Shown here one piece after another: positions 43,221 through 52,894 of a stretch of DNA of 64,000 nt. The position numbers were made by a program, and so were the translations under genes. The DNA is from Sulfitobacter sp. 20_GPM-1509m. GTDB taxonomy: Bacteria > Pseudomonadota > Alphaproteobacteria > Rhodobacterales > Rhodobacteraceae. The notes beneath the pieces were generated by a model. That model had not been told where the DNA came from and did not search any database. It saw only the letters and a program-made list of their open reading frames with translations. Numbering within the stretch: the stretch's first letter is position 1; every line of letters starts with the position of its first letter. The stretch spans positions 689,681 through 753,680 of the forward strand of contig NZ_KK211144.1 in NCBI RefSeq assembly GCF_000620505.1, in the 5' to 3' direction.

Positions 43221-44198
43221 ATGGCCATTGCCGGAACGATTTTCGGGCGCTTGCTCAAGGCGGCGCTGACGCTTCTTGCCATTGCGGTGCTGAACTTTTT
43301 CCTGATTCACGCCGCACCGGGTGATCCGGCCGTCGTACTGGCGGGCGAAGCGGGTGCCGCAGACGAACAGATGATCGCCGACCTGCGTGCGCAGTTCGGT
43401 CTGGATCAACCGCTGTATGTGCAGCTTTACCGCTATGTCGGCAACATCCTGACGCTGGACCTTGGCTATTCCTTCCGTCAGGGCGCGCCGGTGCTGGACC
43501 TGATCCTGGAACGGCTGCCCGCGACCCTGATCCTGACGCTGACCGCCTTCTGGATTTCGCTGCTGGCCGGTGTGGCGCTGGGCGTTGCAGCGTCCGCACG
43601 GGTGGGCAAGTTCACCGACAGCCTGATCACCGGCACCGCGCTGTTGTTCTATGCCACGCCGCTCTACTGGGCCGCGTTGATGGCGGTGCTGGTATTCTCG
43701 GTGCAACTGGGCTGGTTGCCCGGCTTTGGCTATGAAACCGTCGGCAGCGGCTATGGCGGGTTCGACCGTGCCATCGACATCCTCAAACACCTGATCCTGC
43801 CGGCGCTGACGCTGGGTCTGTTCTTCATGGCGGTCTATATGCGCATGACCCGCGCCTCGATGCTGGAAGTGGCGCAACAGGATTTCGTGAAAACCGCCCG
43901 CGCCAAGGGGCTGGCCCCGTCCGTCATCCGCCGCCGCCACATCCTGCGCAACGCGCTGCTGCCGGTGGTGACGCTGGCGGGGCTTCAGGCGGGGCAACTG
44001 GTGGGCGGTGCCGTGCTGACCGAAACCGTCTTTGCATGGCCCGGCATCGGCCGGCTGATGTTCGAAAGCCTGGCAGCCCGCGATTACAACACCATCCTCG
44101 GCGTCTTCCTCGTTTCGGCGCTGATGGTCATCATTTTCAACATCATCACCGACATCGTCTACCGGTTGATCGACCCGCGCATCGGGCAAAAGGCATAG
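43221..44198 (+). CDS. ABC importer permease, DppB-like
   Basis: This 325-residue membrane protein with six TM segments is of the oligopeptide permease B class. It has NFFLIHAAPGDPA at the N-terminus and the EAA coupling loop in VKTARAKGLAPSVIRRRHILRNALLPV. ETVFAWPGIGRLMFES closes the C-terminal region. It pairs with the DppC-like permease 10 bp downstream and the double ATPase. Confidence 0.93.
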   Translation: MAIAGTIFGRLLKAALTLLAIAVLNFFLIHAAPGDPAVVLAGEAGAADEQMIADLRAQFGLDQPLYVQLYRYVGNILTLDLGYSFRQGAPVLDLILERLPATLILTLTAFWISLLAGVALGVAASARVGKFTDSLITGTALLFYATPLYWAALMAVLVFSVQLGWLPGFGYETVGSGYGGFDRAIDILKHLILPALTLGLFFMAVYMRMTRASMLEVAQQDFVKTARAKGLAPSVIRRRHILRNALLPVVTLAGLQAGQLVGGAVLTETVFAWPGIGRLMFESLAARDYNTILGVFLVSALMVIIFNIITDIVYRLIDPRIGQKA

Positions 44199-44208
44199 GA
44201 GAACCCCC

Positions 44209-45048
44209 ATGAGTCTTTGGAGCCGTTTCGCCACCAACCGCGCCGCCGTCATCGGCCTGATCGTTCTGATCGCGGTCATCATCATCGCCCTGCTGGCCCC
44301 CGTCATGTTCCCCAAAGGACCGTGGGCCATGGTGCAACGCCCGTTCCTGGCCCCCTTCGACACCGACGGGCTGCCGCTGGGTACCGACACGCTGGGCCGC
44401 AATGTGCTGGCCGGTCTGATCTACGGCGCGCGGGTATCGCTGCTGGTGGGGCTTGTCTCGACCGTGATGGCGCTGCTGATCGGCGTGCCGCTGGGGGCTG
44501 TCGCAGGGTTCTACGGCGGCTGGGTCGACGAGATTGCCATGCGCTTTACCGAATTTTTCCAGACCATCCCCAACTTTGCCCTCGCCATCGTGCTGGTGGC
44601 GATCCTGGAACCCTCGCTGACCTCGATCACCATCTCCATCGCCATCGTGTCGTGGCCCCCCGTCGCGCGTCTGGTGCGCGCCGAGGTGATGTCTGTCACA
44701 CGGCGCGAATATGTCGATGCGGCGCGGCTGGCAGGGCTGTCGAACCTGCACATCCTGACCCGTCAGGTGCTGCCCAACACGGTGTCGCCCATCATCGTCA
44801 TGGCCTCGCTGATGGTCGCCACCGCGATCCTGCTGGAAAGCTCGCTGTCGTTCCTTGGCTTGGGTGATCCCAACATCATGTCCTGGGGCTATCAGATCGG
44901 GGCGGCGCGCACCGTCATCCGCTCGGCCTGGTGGCTGTCGTTCTTTCCCGGCGTCGCCATCGTTCTGACCGTGCTGGCGCTGAACCTGATCGGCGAGGGG
45001 CTGAACGACGCCCTGAACCCGCATCTGACACGAAAGGGCAAGTCATGA
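44209..45048 (+). CDS. ABC importer permease, DppC-like
   Basis: This 279-residue membrane protein has PLGTDTLGRNVLAGLIYGAR, the diagnostic DppC/OppC segment, and the EAA loop EYVDAARLAGLSNLHILTRQVLPN. LLESSLSFLGLGDPNIMSWGY is near the C-terminus. It completes the transmembrane pair. Its stop overlaps the ATPase start by 4 bp (ATGA). GGAG precedes its own ATG. Confidence 0.93.
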   Translation: MSLWSRFATNRAAVIGLIVLIAVIIIALLAPVMFPKGPWAMVQRPFLAPFDTDGLPLGTDTLGRNVLAGLIYGARVSLLVGLVSTVMALLIGVPLGAVAGFYGGWVDEIAMRFTEFFQTIPNFALAIVLVAILEPSLTSITISIAIVSWPPVARLVRAEVMSVTRREYVDAARLAGLSNLHILTRQVLPNTVSPIIVMASLMVATAILLESSLSFLGLGDPNIMSWGYQIGAARTVIRSAWWLSFFPGVAIVLTVLALNLIGEGLNDALNPHLTRKGKS

Positions 45049-46652
45049 GCGTTCTGTCCATCACCGACATGTCCATCGCCCTGCCCTCGGGGGCGGACCG
45101 TCCCTTTGCGGTCAAGGATTGCACCTACGAGATCGCCAAGGGCGAGATCCTCTGTGTCGTGGGCGAAAGCGGCTCGGGCAAGTCGATGACCGCCAACGCA
45201 CTGATGGGTCTGCTGCCCGAAGGCGTGACCGTGGCCAAAGGAACCGCGGAATTTGGGGGCAAGGACATCCTTCAAGTCTCCGAGATCGAACAGCGCGCCC
45301 TGCGCGGTGACCGCATCGCGATGATCTTTCAGGAACCGATGACGGCGCTGAACCCGCTGATGCGCATCGGCGACCAGATCGCCGAAGTGTTCGAGGCCCA
45401 CAAGCGCCACACCCCCTCTGAACGCAAGGCCCGCGCGCTGGATCTGGTGCGCGAGGTCGGCCTGCCCGATCCCGAAAAGATCATCCGCGCCTATCCCTTT
45501 CAGTTGTCGGGCGGCCAGCGCCAGCGTGCGATGATCGCCATGTCGCTGGCATTGGAGCCGGAACTGCTGATCGCGGACGAACCCACGACCGCGCTGGACG
45601 TGACGACACAGGCGCAGATCCTCAAGCTGATCCTGGACCTTCGCGAACGGCGCGGCATGGCGGTGATGTTCATCACCCACGACTTTGGCGTGGTGGCCGA
45701 AATTGCCGACCGCGTGATCGTCATGCGCCACGGCGAAATCGTCGAACGCGGCACGGCGACCGAGGTGCTGGAGAACCCGCAACACGACTATACCAAACGC
45801 CTGCTCGAAGCGATCCCGACAGGGTTGGTGCCGCAATCGGTTGCCGTCGAGAAAGCCCCCGCGCTGGAAGTGCGCCACCTGAAGAAAACCTATCACACCG
45901 GCGGCGGCCTGTTCCGCCCGCGCCGCGACGTGCGTGCCATCGACGATGTGTCGCTCACCATCGCCAAGGGCGAGGTGCTGGGGCTGGTGGGTGAATCCGG
46001 CTCGGGCAAATCCACGCTGGGCCGTGCTGTCGTGCGGCTCGTCACACCCGACGCGGGCGAAATTCTGGTGGGCGGCACCGATATGGCCGCCCTGTCGGAA
46101 AGCGATCTGCGCGCCGCACGCCACAAGGTGCAGATGGTATTCCAGGACCCCTATGCCTCGCTGAACCCGCGCCAGCGAGTGATGCGCGCGCTGACCGACG
46201 GACCGATGGCCAAGGGCGTGCCCAAGGACGCCGCCCGCGCCCGTGCCCGCGAGCTGATGGAAACCGTAGGCCTTGGCGCCGAGGCCGTCGACCGGTTCCC
46301 GCACGAGTTTTCCGGCGGCCAGCGCCAGCGCATCGGCATCGCCCGCGCGCTTGCGATGGACCCCGAGCTGATCATCGCGGACGAGGCGGTCTCGGCGCTG
46401 GACGTGTCCATTCAGGCGCAGGTGCTGGACCTGCTGCGCGACCTGCGCCGCCAGTTCGATCTGTCGATCCTGTTCATCACCCACGACTTGCGCGTGGCCG
46501 CCCAATTGTGCGACAGGATCGCTGTCATGCAACGGGGCCAACTCGTTGAAATCGGGCCCGTCTCGGACGTGTTCCTGAACCCGCAACACGAATACACCCA
46601 AAAACTGCTGGCCGCCGTGCCGGGCGGAGGCTGGGGAAAGGCTGCTGAATGA
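45045..46652 (+). CDS. Fused double ATP-binding protein of the oligopeptide-type ABC importer
   Basis: This 535-residue protein combines DppD and DppF in one chain. The first domain (1-265) has [17 protein letters not shown] and [13 protein letters not shown]. The second (275-530) has [17 protein letters not shown] and [13 protein letters not shown]. Both sites look competent, with EA in place of EP in the second Walker B. The start at 45045 overlaps the permease stop. The GhrA-like gene overlaps its end by 4 bp. It energises uptake through the adjacent permeases. Confidence 0.93.
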   Translation: MSVLSITDMSIALPSGADRPFAVKDCTYEIAKGEILCVVGESGSGKSMTANALMGLLPEGVTVAKGTAEFGGKDILQVSEIEQRALRGDRIAMIFQEPMTALNPLMRIGDQIAEVFEAHKRHTPSERKARALDLVREVGLPDPEKIIRAYPFQLSGGQRQRAMIAMSLALEPELLIADEPTTALDVTTQAQILKLILDLRERRGMAVMFITHDFGVVAEIADRVIVMRHGEIVERGTATEVLENPQHDYTKRLLEAIPTGLVPQSVAVEKAPALEVRHLKKTYHTGGGLFRPRRDVRAIDDVSLTIAKGEVLGLVGESGSGKSTLGRAVVRLVTPDAGEILVGGTDMAALSESDLRAARHKVQMVFQDPYASLNPRQRVMRALTDGPMAKGVPKDAARARARELMETVGLGAEAVDRFPHEFSGGQRQRIGIARALAMDPELIIADEAVSALDVSIQAQVLDLLRDLRRQFDLSILFITHDLRVAAQLCDRIAVMQRGQLVEIGPVSDVFLNPQHEYTQKLLAAVPGGGWGKAAE

Positions 46653-47551
46653 AACGATGGACCGGCGTTGCCACCTGCGAGGCAATCGACCTGATGCGCT
46701 TTTTCGGCCCCGTCTTTGCCGAGGTCGCGCCCGAGATCACGCTGCTGCGCCCCGAAGAGGTCGAGGACCCCGCCGACGTCGAGTTTGTGTTCTCCTTCGT
46801 CCCCGCCAATGACGCTTTTGCCCCCTACCCCAACCTGCGCGCGGTGTTTTCCGCAGGGGCCGGCATGGACGCCATCGCGGCCTGCCCGTCGCTGCCCGAT
46901 GTGCCGGTCTTTCGCGTCGAGGACCCCGATCAGGCTCAACAGATGGCAGGCTTTGCCGCCTTCCACGTGGTCTGGCACCAGCGCCGCATGAGTGATTTCA
47001 TCAACGCCCAGCGCGCACACAAATGGGCGCGCCGTGTCGGTGACCAAAGCCCGACGCTCAAACGTATCGGCGTGATGGGATACGGGCCGATGGGGCGCGC
47101 GATTGCAAAGGGGCTTTCGGCTCTTGGCTATACCGTGACCACCCTGTCGCGCAGCCAACCCGATCCGGCAACGCCCGGCATCAGCCACATGACCAACGAC
47201 AATATCGATGCCTTCCTTGCCCAGACCGATATTCTGATCAACGTCCTGCCCTTGACCTCCGAAACCACCGGCCTGCTGTCCGCCCCCCTGTTCGCCAAAC
47301 TGCCCAAAGGGGCCGCGCTGATCCATCTGGGACGCGGTGCGCATCTGAACGAGGCGGACCTGATCGCCGCACTGGACAGCAAGCATCTGGCAGGCGCGTC
47401 ACTGGATGTGTTCGACACCGAACCGCTGCCCAAGGACAGCCCGTTGTGGGATCATCCCGGCATCTTCATCACGCCACACGTCGCCAGCACGCCGCAATTC
47501 CGCGCGGTTGTCGAGAATGTCCAGAAAGGCATGGCGGCGCTGGACGCATAA
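46649..47551 (+). CDS. D-2-hydroxyacid dehydrogenase, glyoxylate/hydroxypyruvate reductase A-like
   Basis: This 300-residue NAD(P)H-dependent reductase resembles GhrA. It has GVMGYGPMGRAIAKG (nucleotide loop) and the catalytic set Arg in LIHLGRGAHLNE, Glu in FDTEPLP and His in FITPHVAST. It would reduce glyoxylate, hydroxypyruvate or a related 2-oxo acid. It is the last gene of the aldolase/ABC operon with a 4-bp overlap, which suggests the imported compound yields a 2-oxo or 2-hydroxy acid. It converges on ribE. Confidence 0.88.
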   Translation: MKRWTGVATCEAIDLMRFFGPVFAEVAPEITLLRPEEVEDPADVEFVFSFVPANDAFAPYPNLRAVFSAGAGMDAIAACPSLPDVPVFRVEDPDQAQQMAGFAAFHVVWHQRRMSDFINAQRAHKWARRVGDQSPTLKRIGVMGYGPMGRAIAKGLSALGYTVTTLSRSQPDPATPGISHMTNDNIDAFLAQTDILINVLPLTSETTGLLSAPLFAKLPKGAALIHLGRGAHLNEADLIAALDSKHLAGASLDVFDTEPLPKDSPLWDHPGIFITPHVASTPQFRAVVENVQKGMAALDA

Positions 47552-47569
47552 GGTCAGGCCGCCAAAGCC

Positions 47570-48157
47570 TCAGCCCGCTTCGGCCAGCCGCGCGACATAG
47601 CGCGCCAGCGTGTCGATCTCGAGATTGACCGCATCCCCCACGGCCACATCGCCCCAGGTGGTCATCTCCTTGGTGTGGGGGATGAAGTTGATGCCAAACA
47701 CATCGCCCTGCACTTCGTTCACCGTCAGCGACGTCCCGTTGAGCGCCACGGACCCCTTGGGCGCGATGAACCGCGACAAGGCAGCCGGCGCGCGCAGCTG
47801 AACCCGTGTGCTGTCGCCCTCATCCGTGACGGAAATCACCTCGGCCACGCCGTCCACATGGCCCGACACGATATGCCCGCCCAATTCGTCGCCCACCTTC
47901 AGCGCGCGCTCCAGATTGACCCGCTTGCCTTCGGTCCATGCGCCCAGGTTGGTCTTGGACAGCGTCTCGGCGCTGATGTCCACGTCGTACCAGCTGTCGC
48001 CCAGCGCCACGACGGTCAGGCACACGCCATCCGACGCGATGGACGCGCCCATGTCGATGCCGTCCGTGTCATAGGCGGTTTCAATGCGTGCGCGCAGGTC
48101 GCCCGACTGTGTCAGCGACACGACTTTGCCGATATCGGTGATGATCCCTGTAAACAT
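47570..48157 (-). CDS. ribE: Riboflavin synthase alpha chain
   Basis: This 195-residue enzyme dismutates two lumazine molecules to riboflavin. The N-terminal MFTGIITDIGKVVSL fixes the start at 48157. Two homologous barrels follow, with SIASDGVCLTVVALGDSWYDVDISAETL in the first and GSVALNGTSLTVNEVQGDVF in the second, and VSGHVDGVAEV joins them. AGGGGG lies upstream. It is separated from ribD by the three kps genes and from ribB by the catabolic divergon. Confidence 0.95.
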   Translation of the reverse strand: MFTGIITDIGKVVSLTQSGDLRARIETAYDTDGIDMGASIASDGVCLTVVALGDSWYDVDISAETLSKTNLGAWTEGKRVNLERALKVGDELGGHIVSGHVDGVAEVISVTDEGDSTRVQLRAPAALSRFIAPKGSVALNGTSLTVNEVQGDVFGINFIPHTKEMTTWGDVAVGDAVNLEIDTLARYVARLAEAG

Positions 48158-48311
48158 GGCTGCTGCCCCCTGAAACTGTTCTCTCCAGCTAAACGTGCCT
48201 GCCCGCACACGCAAGACCCGCAGCCATTGCGCAATTGCCCGACGACAGTCATATTTCAGCCGGATTTGGGTGGTCATTCAATGATAACCCGAACCGATTA
48301 TCAGAGGACAG

Positions 48312-49604
48312 ATGACCAGCGCCACCGATCCACATCGCGTTTTCCTGTTTTTGCAGGGCCCGCACGGACCATTTTTCAACCGTCTTGGGAAAATGCTGCG
48401 CCGTGCGGATGTGTCGGTGTGCCGTGTCGGTTTTAACGCGGGCGACCGTGCGTTCTGGTTCCATCCGTCCAGCTATATCCCCTATCGCGGCACCGCCGAG
48501 GATTGGCCGCAGACCTTTGCCGACCTGTGCACCGCGCGCAAGGTCACCGACATTGTGCTGTATGGCGACACCCGCCCGATCCACGCCGCCGCCGTGGCCG
48601 AGGCCAAGCGGCGCGGGATCACGGTGCATGTGTTCGAAGAGGGCTATATGCGTCCCTATTGGGTTACTTACGAGCGGGGCGGCACCAACGGCAATTCGCG
48701 GCTGATGAATATGACCATCCCGCAAATGCAAGAGGCGCTGGCCATGTCCGACATGGAGGCCCCCCTGCCTCCCGCCCACTGGGGCGACATGCGACAGCAT
48801 GTGTTTTACGGCGCGCTGTACCATTGGTTCGTGATGTTCCGGAACGGCGACTATCGCAACTTTCGCCCGCACCGCAGCATCAGCGTGACCAAGGAATTCC
48901 AGCTCTATGTGCGCCGCCTGCTGCTGATGCCCGCCCATGCCATCGACCGCCGGATCAGCACGCTGCGGGTGCGCCACGGCGGCTTTCCCTATCATCTGGC
49001 GCTGCTGCAACTGGAACATGACTCCAGCTTTCAGCAACATTCGCCCTTTGACACGATGACCGACTTTCTCAAGGTGGTCGTCGAGGGCTTTGCCAAGGGC
49101 GCGCCGGGCCACCATCACCTTGTGTTCAAGGATCATCCGCTGGAGGACGGTCGCGTGCCAGTGCGCCGCGCGGTGCGCAAGCTGGCGCGTGAATTTGATG
49201 TGACCGACCGCGTACACTATGTGCGTGGCGGCAAGCTGGCCGGCCTGATGAACGAGGCGCGCAGCGCCGTCACCGTGAACTCGACTGCAGGCCAGCAGGT
49301 CTTGTGGCGCGGAATTCCGCTCAAGGTCTTTGGCGACGCGGTCTACAACCAGCCGGAATTCGTCTCGGATCAGGCGCTGCCCGATTTTTTCAAGGGCGCG
49401 ACGCGACCCGACAACAAGGCCTACAAGGACTACCGGCGTTACCTGCTGGAAACTTCACAGTTGCCGGGCGGTTTCTATTCCGCACGCGGACGGCGACAGT
49501 TGCTGCGCCATGTGGTCGATATGATGCTGTCCCCCGAGGACCCCTATGACGCGCTGAAATCGGGAAGCGCGGCTCCACGGCAACAGTTGCGGTTGGTGAA
49601 CTGA
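48312..49604 (+). CDS. kpsS: Capsule polysaccharide beta-Kdo transferase KpsS
   Basis: This 430-residue cytoplasmic glycosyltransferase adds the first Kdo of the poly-Kdo linker on the lipid anchor of group-2-type capsules. It has FLQGPHGPFFNRLGKMLRRA at the start, FEEGYMRPYWVTYERGGTN in the middle, and LVFKDHPLEDGR with VTVNSTAGQQVLWRGIPLKVFG towards the end, all KpsS signatures. It starts the kpsS-export lipoprotein-kpsC block, which lies between ribE and ribD. No kpsMT or kpsE gene is present in the window. Confidence 0.92.
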   Translation: MTSATDPHRVFLFLQGPHGPFFNRLGKMLRRADVSVCRVGFNAGDRAFWFHPSSYIPYRGTAEDWPQTFADLCTARKVTDIVLYGDTRPIHAAAVAEAKRRGITVHVFEEGYMRPYWVTYERGGTNGNSRLMNMTIPQMQEALAMSDMEAPLPPAHWGDMRQHVFYGALYHWFVMFRNGDYRNFRPHRSISVTKEFQLYVRRLLLMPAHAIDRRISTLRVRHGGFPYHLALLQLEHDSSFQQHSPFDTMTDFLKVVVEGFAKGAPGHHHLVFKDHPLEDGRVPVRRAVRKLAREFDVTDRVHYVRGGKLAGLMNEARSAVTVNSTAGQQVLWRGIPLKVFGDAVYNQPEFVSDQALPDFFKGATRPDNKAYKDYRRYLLETSQLPGGFYSARGRRQLLRHVVDMMLSPEDPYDALKSGSAAPRQQLRLVN

Positions 49605-49616
49605 ACAACACTACCC

Positions 49617-49680
49617 CTAGCGGTAGATTTTATCTGCGGATTCCGCTAGCGTGGTCCCAAATACCCCGAAACAATCGGGG
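49617..49680 (+). other. Inverted repeats in the leader of the capsule export lipoprotein gene
   Basis: CTAGCGG (49617-49623) and CCGCTAG (49643-49649) form a wide dyad. CCCCGA (49664-49669) and TCGGGG (49675-49680) form a tight hairpin with a 5-nt loop, flanked by complementary AAAT/ATTT. The hairpin ends 25 bp before the GAGGAG ribosome site. It may separate kpsS and export-gene expression or regulate translation. Confidence 0.45.
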
Positions 49681-49719
49681 ATTTCGAGGCAGAATAAAAT
49701 AGGTCGAGGAGACCGCGCA

Positions 49720-50853
49720 GTGATATTCCATGGTTCCAAGTGGGCGCGCCCTGTTGCGCTGCTGACAGTTTTGGCTGTTGTCAGTTCTTGTGGCTTGCCT
49801 CAGGTCGGCCCCAACAAACGGCAGATTTTCGCGGGTTCGGTCCAGAGACAGGGTGATTCATTTATCGTCGCCGTAAACGATCGCGTGACGCGCGCCACAT
49901 CGGTGGTGCCCGCGCTGGGATTTTCCGACAGCCTGAAAAACGCAGGGCGGCTGGGATCGGACACGATCCAGCCCGGCGACGTGCTGGGTCTGACCATCTA
50001 TGAAAACGTCGACGATCCGCTGTTGGGCGTCGAGGGTTCGCCCGCGACCCAGCTGGAAGAAGTGCAGGTCGACGGGTCGGGTTTCATCTTTATCCCCTAT
50101 GCGGGCCGCATCAAGGCATCGGGCAACACGCCCGAAGCGATCCGCCGCATCATCACCGGCAAACTGGCCGACCAGACCCCCGACCCGCAGGTCGAGGTGC
50201 GCCGCGTCGCCGGTGACGGATCGACCGTGTCGCTGATCGGCGCGGTTGGCGGTCAGGGCGTCTATGCCATCGAACGGCCCACCCGCACGCTGGGGGCCAT
50301 GCTGGCCCGCGCCGGCGGTGTGACCGTCGCCCCCGAAATCGCACAGATCACCGTGATCCGCGGCAGCACGCGCGGCAAGATCTGGTTGCAGGACCTGTAT
50401 GACCACCCCGAACTGGACATCGCGCTGCGCGGCGGTGACCGTATCCTGATCGAGGAAGACACCCGTGCCTTTACCGCCCTGGGTGCCACCGGTGGTCAGG
50501 CCCGCGTCCCGTTTGAAAGCCAGAACATGAGCGCGCTGGAAGCCATCGCGCGCGTGGGCGGCCTGAACCCCGCCACCGCAGACCCCACCGGCATTTTCGT
50601 CATGCGCAACGAGGAGCCCGAGATTGCCAATTCGGTTCTGGGCCGCAACGACCTGCAAGGCGCACAGCGCATGGTCTATGTGCTGGACCTGACCCAGCCC
50701 AACGGCATGTTCGAAGCGCGCGATTTCCTGATCCGCGACGGCGACACGCTGTATGTGACCGAAGCACCCTATACCCAGTTCACCAAGATCCTCTCGGCGC
50801 TGACCGGACCTGCGGGCTCCGTCAACTCGCTGTCGAGCCTTGCCGGAAACTGA
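49720..50853 (+). CDS. Outer-membrane polysaccharide export lipoprotein (Wza/KpsD-type OPX)
   Basis: This 377-residue protein starts at a GTG with GAGGAG 9 bp upstream. The signal peptide ends in a lipobox V21-S-S-C24. The poly-export domain (about residues 75-170: IQPGDVLGLTIYENVD, VQVDGSGFIFIPYAGRIKASG) and two SLBB domains (YAIERPTRTLGAMLARAGG; FESQNMSALEAIARVGGL) identify an OPX protein. It forms the outer-membrane channel for capsule release. It lies between kpsS and kpsC. Confidence 0.9.
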   Translation: MIFHGSKWARPVALLTVLAVVSSCGLPQVGPNKRQIFAGSVQRQGDSFIVAVNDRVTRATSVVPALGFSDSLKNAGRLGSDTIQPGDVLGLTIYENVDDPLLGVEGSPATQLEEVQVDGSGFIFIPYAGRIKASGNTPEAIRRIITGKLADQTPDPQVEVRRVAGDGSTVSLIGAVGGQGVYAIERPTRTLGAMLARAGGVTVAPEIAQITVIRGSTRGKIWLQDLYDHPELDIALRGGDRILIEEDTRAFTALGATGGQARVPFESQNMSALEAIARVGGLNPATADPTGIFVMRNEEPEIANSVLGRNDLQGAQRMVYVLDLTQPNGMFEARDFLIRDGDTLYVTEAPYTQFTKILSALTGPAGSVNSLSSLAGN

Positions 50854-50856
50854 CGC

Positions 50857-52887
50857 TTGATCCCTGCACCGCAGGACATGAACGCCGCCGGACCTGAAAG
50901 GGCCCGGCGGCTTTGCGTTTACAACGGCGGTTTTCTGACCCAGCGGCGGCTGCGCCGCATTCTGAAGCTGGCAGGATACCGCATCGCCTTGGGCATTCCC
51001 CGTGATGGCGATCTGGTCGGGGTCTGGGGCAACAGCCCCACCGCGCACCGCGGCGAGGCGATGGCCGCCAAACACGGTGCGCCGCTGGTGCGGGTCGAAG
51101 ATGCCTGGCTGCGGTCACTGCATCCGGGGCGGGCGTCTGGCCGGGCGGACGATCCCCCCCTTGGCCTGCTGATCGACCATTCGGGCGCGCATTTCGACCC
51201 TGCGCAGCCGTCGGATCTGGAAAAGATCCTGCGCGATGAGCCATTGGACGACACCGCCCTGCTGAACCGCGCACGCGGCTGTATCGCACGGATACAAGAA
51301 GCGCACCTGACCAAATACACCGCATTCGACACCACCCGCGCGGCCCTGCCGCCGGGCTATGTGGTGGTGATCGACCAGACCTTCGGCGACGCCTCGGTCC
51401 GCGCCAGCGGCGCCGACCGCAACCGGTTTCTGGAAATGCTGTTCGTCGCACAAGAGGAACACCCCGGCGCGCCGATCCTGATCAAGACGCACCCCGAAAC
51501 CGCCCAAGGGTTCCGGCAGGGCTATTTCACCGCCGCCGACTGCAACGACCGCATCACGATGCTGGACGACGCCATCAGCCCCTGGACCCTGTTCGAGGGG
51601 GCCATCGGCGTTTACACCGTATCCTCGCAACTGGGGTTCGAGGCGATCTACGCAGGGCACAAGCCGCGCGTCTTTGGTCAGCCGTTCTATGCGGGCTGGG
51701 GACTGACCACGGACGAATTCCCCGTCCAGCGCCGCCAGCGCAGCCTGACCCGTGCGCAACTGTTTGCAGGCGCGATGCTGCTCTATCCGACATGGTATGA
51801 TCCCTACCGCGATGCGCTGTGCAGCGCCGAAACCGCGATTGAAACACTGGCCGCGCAGACCCGCGCATGGCGGGCCGACCATCAGGGTTGGGTCGCCAGC
51901 GGGATGCGCCTGTGGAAGCGCAAGCCCTTGCAGCAGGTCTTTGGTCGTCACAAGCGGATGATCTTTCAGGACGACCCCACCCGCGCCCGCGAGGCGCGGC
52001 GCCCGTGGATGGTCTGGGCGGGCAAGGCCACCGCCGCGCATCACGATGCCGTGCGCGTCGAGGACGGCTTTTTGCGGTCACGCGGATTGGGGGCGGAACT
52101 GGTGCCGCCCTTGTCGCTGGTGACGGATGATCTAGGCATTTATTACGACCCGTCACAGCCCAGCCGTCTGGAACAGCTGATCGCCAGGCGCGCCAGCCTG
52201 CGCCCCGACCAACGCGCCCGCGCCGAGGCCCTGATGCGCCGGCTGACCGATGCCGGCTTGGGCAAATACAACCTTGGTGGCGCGCTGCCCGACCTGCCCG
52301 ACGGCCCGCGCGTACTGGTCGTGGGACAGGTCGAGGATGACGCGTCAATCCGTACAGGAGCGGGCGAAATATGTACAAACCGCGCCCTGCTAAAGGCCGC
52401 CCGCGCAGCGCACCCCGACGCCACGCTGACCTACAAACCCCACCCCGACGTCGAGGCAGGCCTGCGCGCCGGGGCCTTTGATGCCAGCGAGATTGCCGAT
52501 CTGGTGGCCAGGGGTGCCGACATCGCGGCCTTGCTTGGACAGGTTGACCGGCTGTGGACCATGACATCGCTGACCGGGTTCGAGGCGCTGATCCGGGGCG
52601 TGCCCGTCACCACCACCGGCGCGCCGTTCTATGCCGGTTGGGGGCTGACCGATGATCGCGGCGACGTGCCACCGCGCCGCCGTGCGCTGCCCGATCTGGC
52701 GGGGCTGGTTCATGCGACGCTGATCGACTATCCGCGCTATTTCGATCCGAAAACCGGGCTGCCCTGCCCTGTCGAGGTGGTCGCGGACCGGCTGACCACG
52801 GGCGACGTGCCCCACCCCGGAGCGTTGAACCGGTTGGTGGCAAAATTGCAGGGTGTCTTTGCCTCATACGCGCATCTGTGGCGTTAA
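50857..52887 (+). CDS. kpsC: Capsule polysaccharide beta-Kdo transferase KpsC (two modules)
   Basis: This protein of about 676 residues has two homologous glycosyltransferase modules. Module 1 covers about 18-330 (LCVYNGGFLTQRRLRRILKL, IDQTFGDASV, KTHPETAQGF and FGQPFYAGWGLTTDE). Module 2 covers about 340-660 (GQVEDDASIR, KPHPDVEAGL and TTTGAPFYAGWGLTDDRG). KpsC extends the poly-Kdo linker with alternating linkages. Start choice is open: TTG at 50857 with GGAA 8 bp upstream, or ATG at 50878. It ends 7 bp from the convergent ribD; a small AAGGTT/AACCTT hairpin spans the stops. Confidence 0.92.
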   Translation: MIPAPQDMNAAGPERARRLCVYNGGFLTQRRLRRILKLAGYRIALGIPRDGDLVGVWGNSPTAHRGEAMAAKHGAPLVRVEDAWLRSLHPGRASGRADDPPLGLLIDHSGAHFDPAQPSDLEKILRDEPLDDTALLNRARGCIARIQEAHLTKYTAFDTTRAALPPGYVVVIDQTFGDASVRASGADRNRFLEMLFVAQEEHPGAPILIKTHPETAQGFRQGYFTAADCNDRITMLDDAISPWTLFEGAIGVYTVSSQLGFEAIYAGHKPRVFGQPFYAGWGLTTDEFPVQRRQRSLTRAQLFAGAMLLYPTWYDPYRDALCSAETAIETLAAQTRAWRADHQGWVASGMRLWKRKPLQQVFGRHKRMIFQDDPTRAREARRPWMVWAGKATAAHHDAVRVEDGFLRSRGLGAELVPPLSLVTDDLGIYYDPSQPSRLEQLIARRASLRPDQRARAEALMRRLTDAGLGKYNLGGALPDLPDGPRVLVVGQVEDDASIRTGAGEICTNRALLKAARAAHPDATLTYKPHPDVEAGLRAGAFDASEIADLVARGADIAALLGQVDRLWTMTSLTGFEALIRGVPVTTTGAPFYAGWGLTDDRGDVPPRRRALPDLAGLVHATLIDYPRYFDPKTGLPCPVEVVADRLTTGDVPHPGALNRLVAKLQGVFASYAHLWR

Positions 52888-52894
52888 GGTTTGT

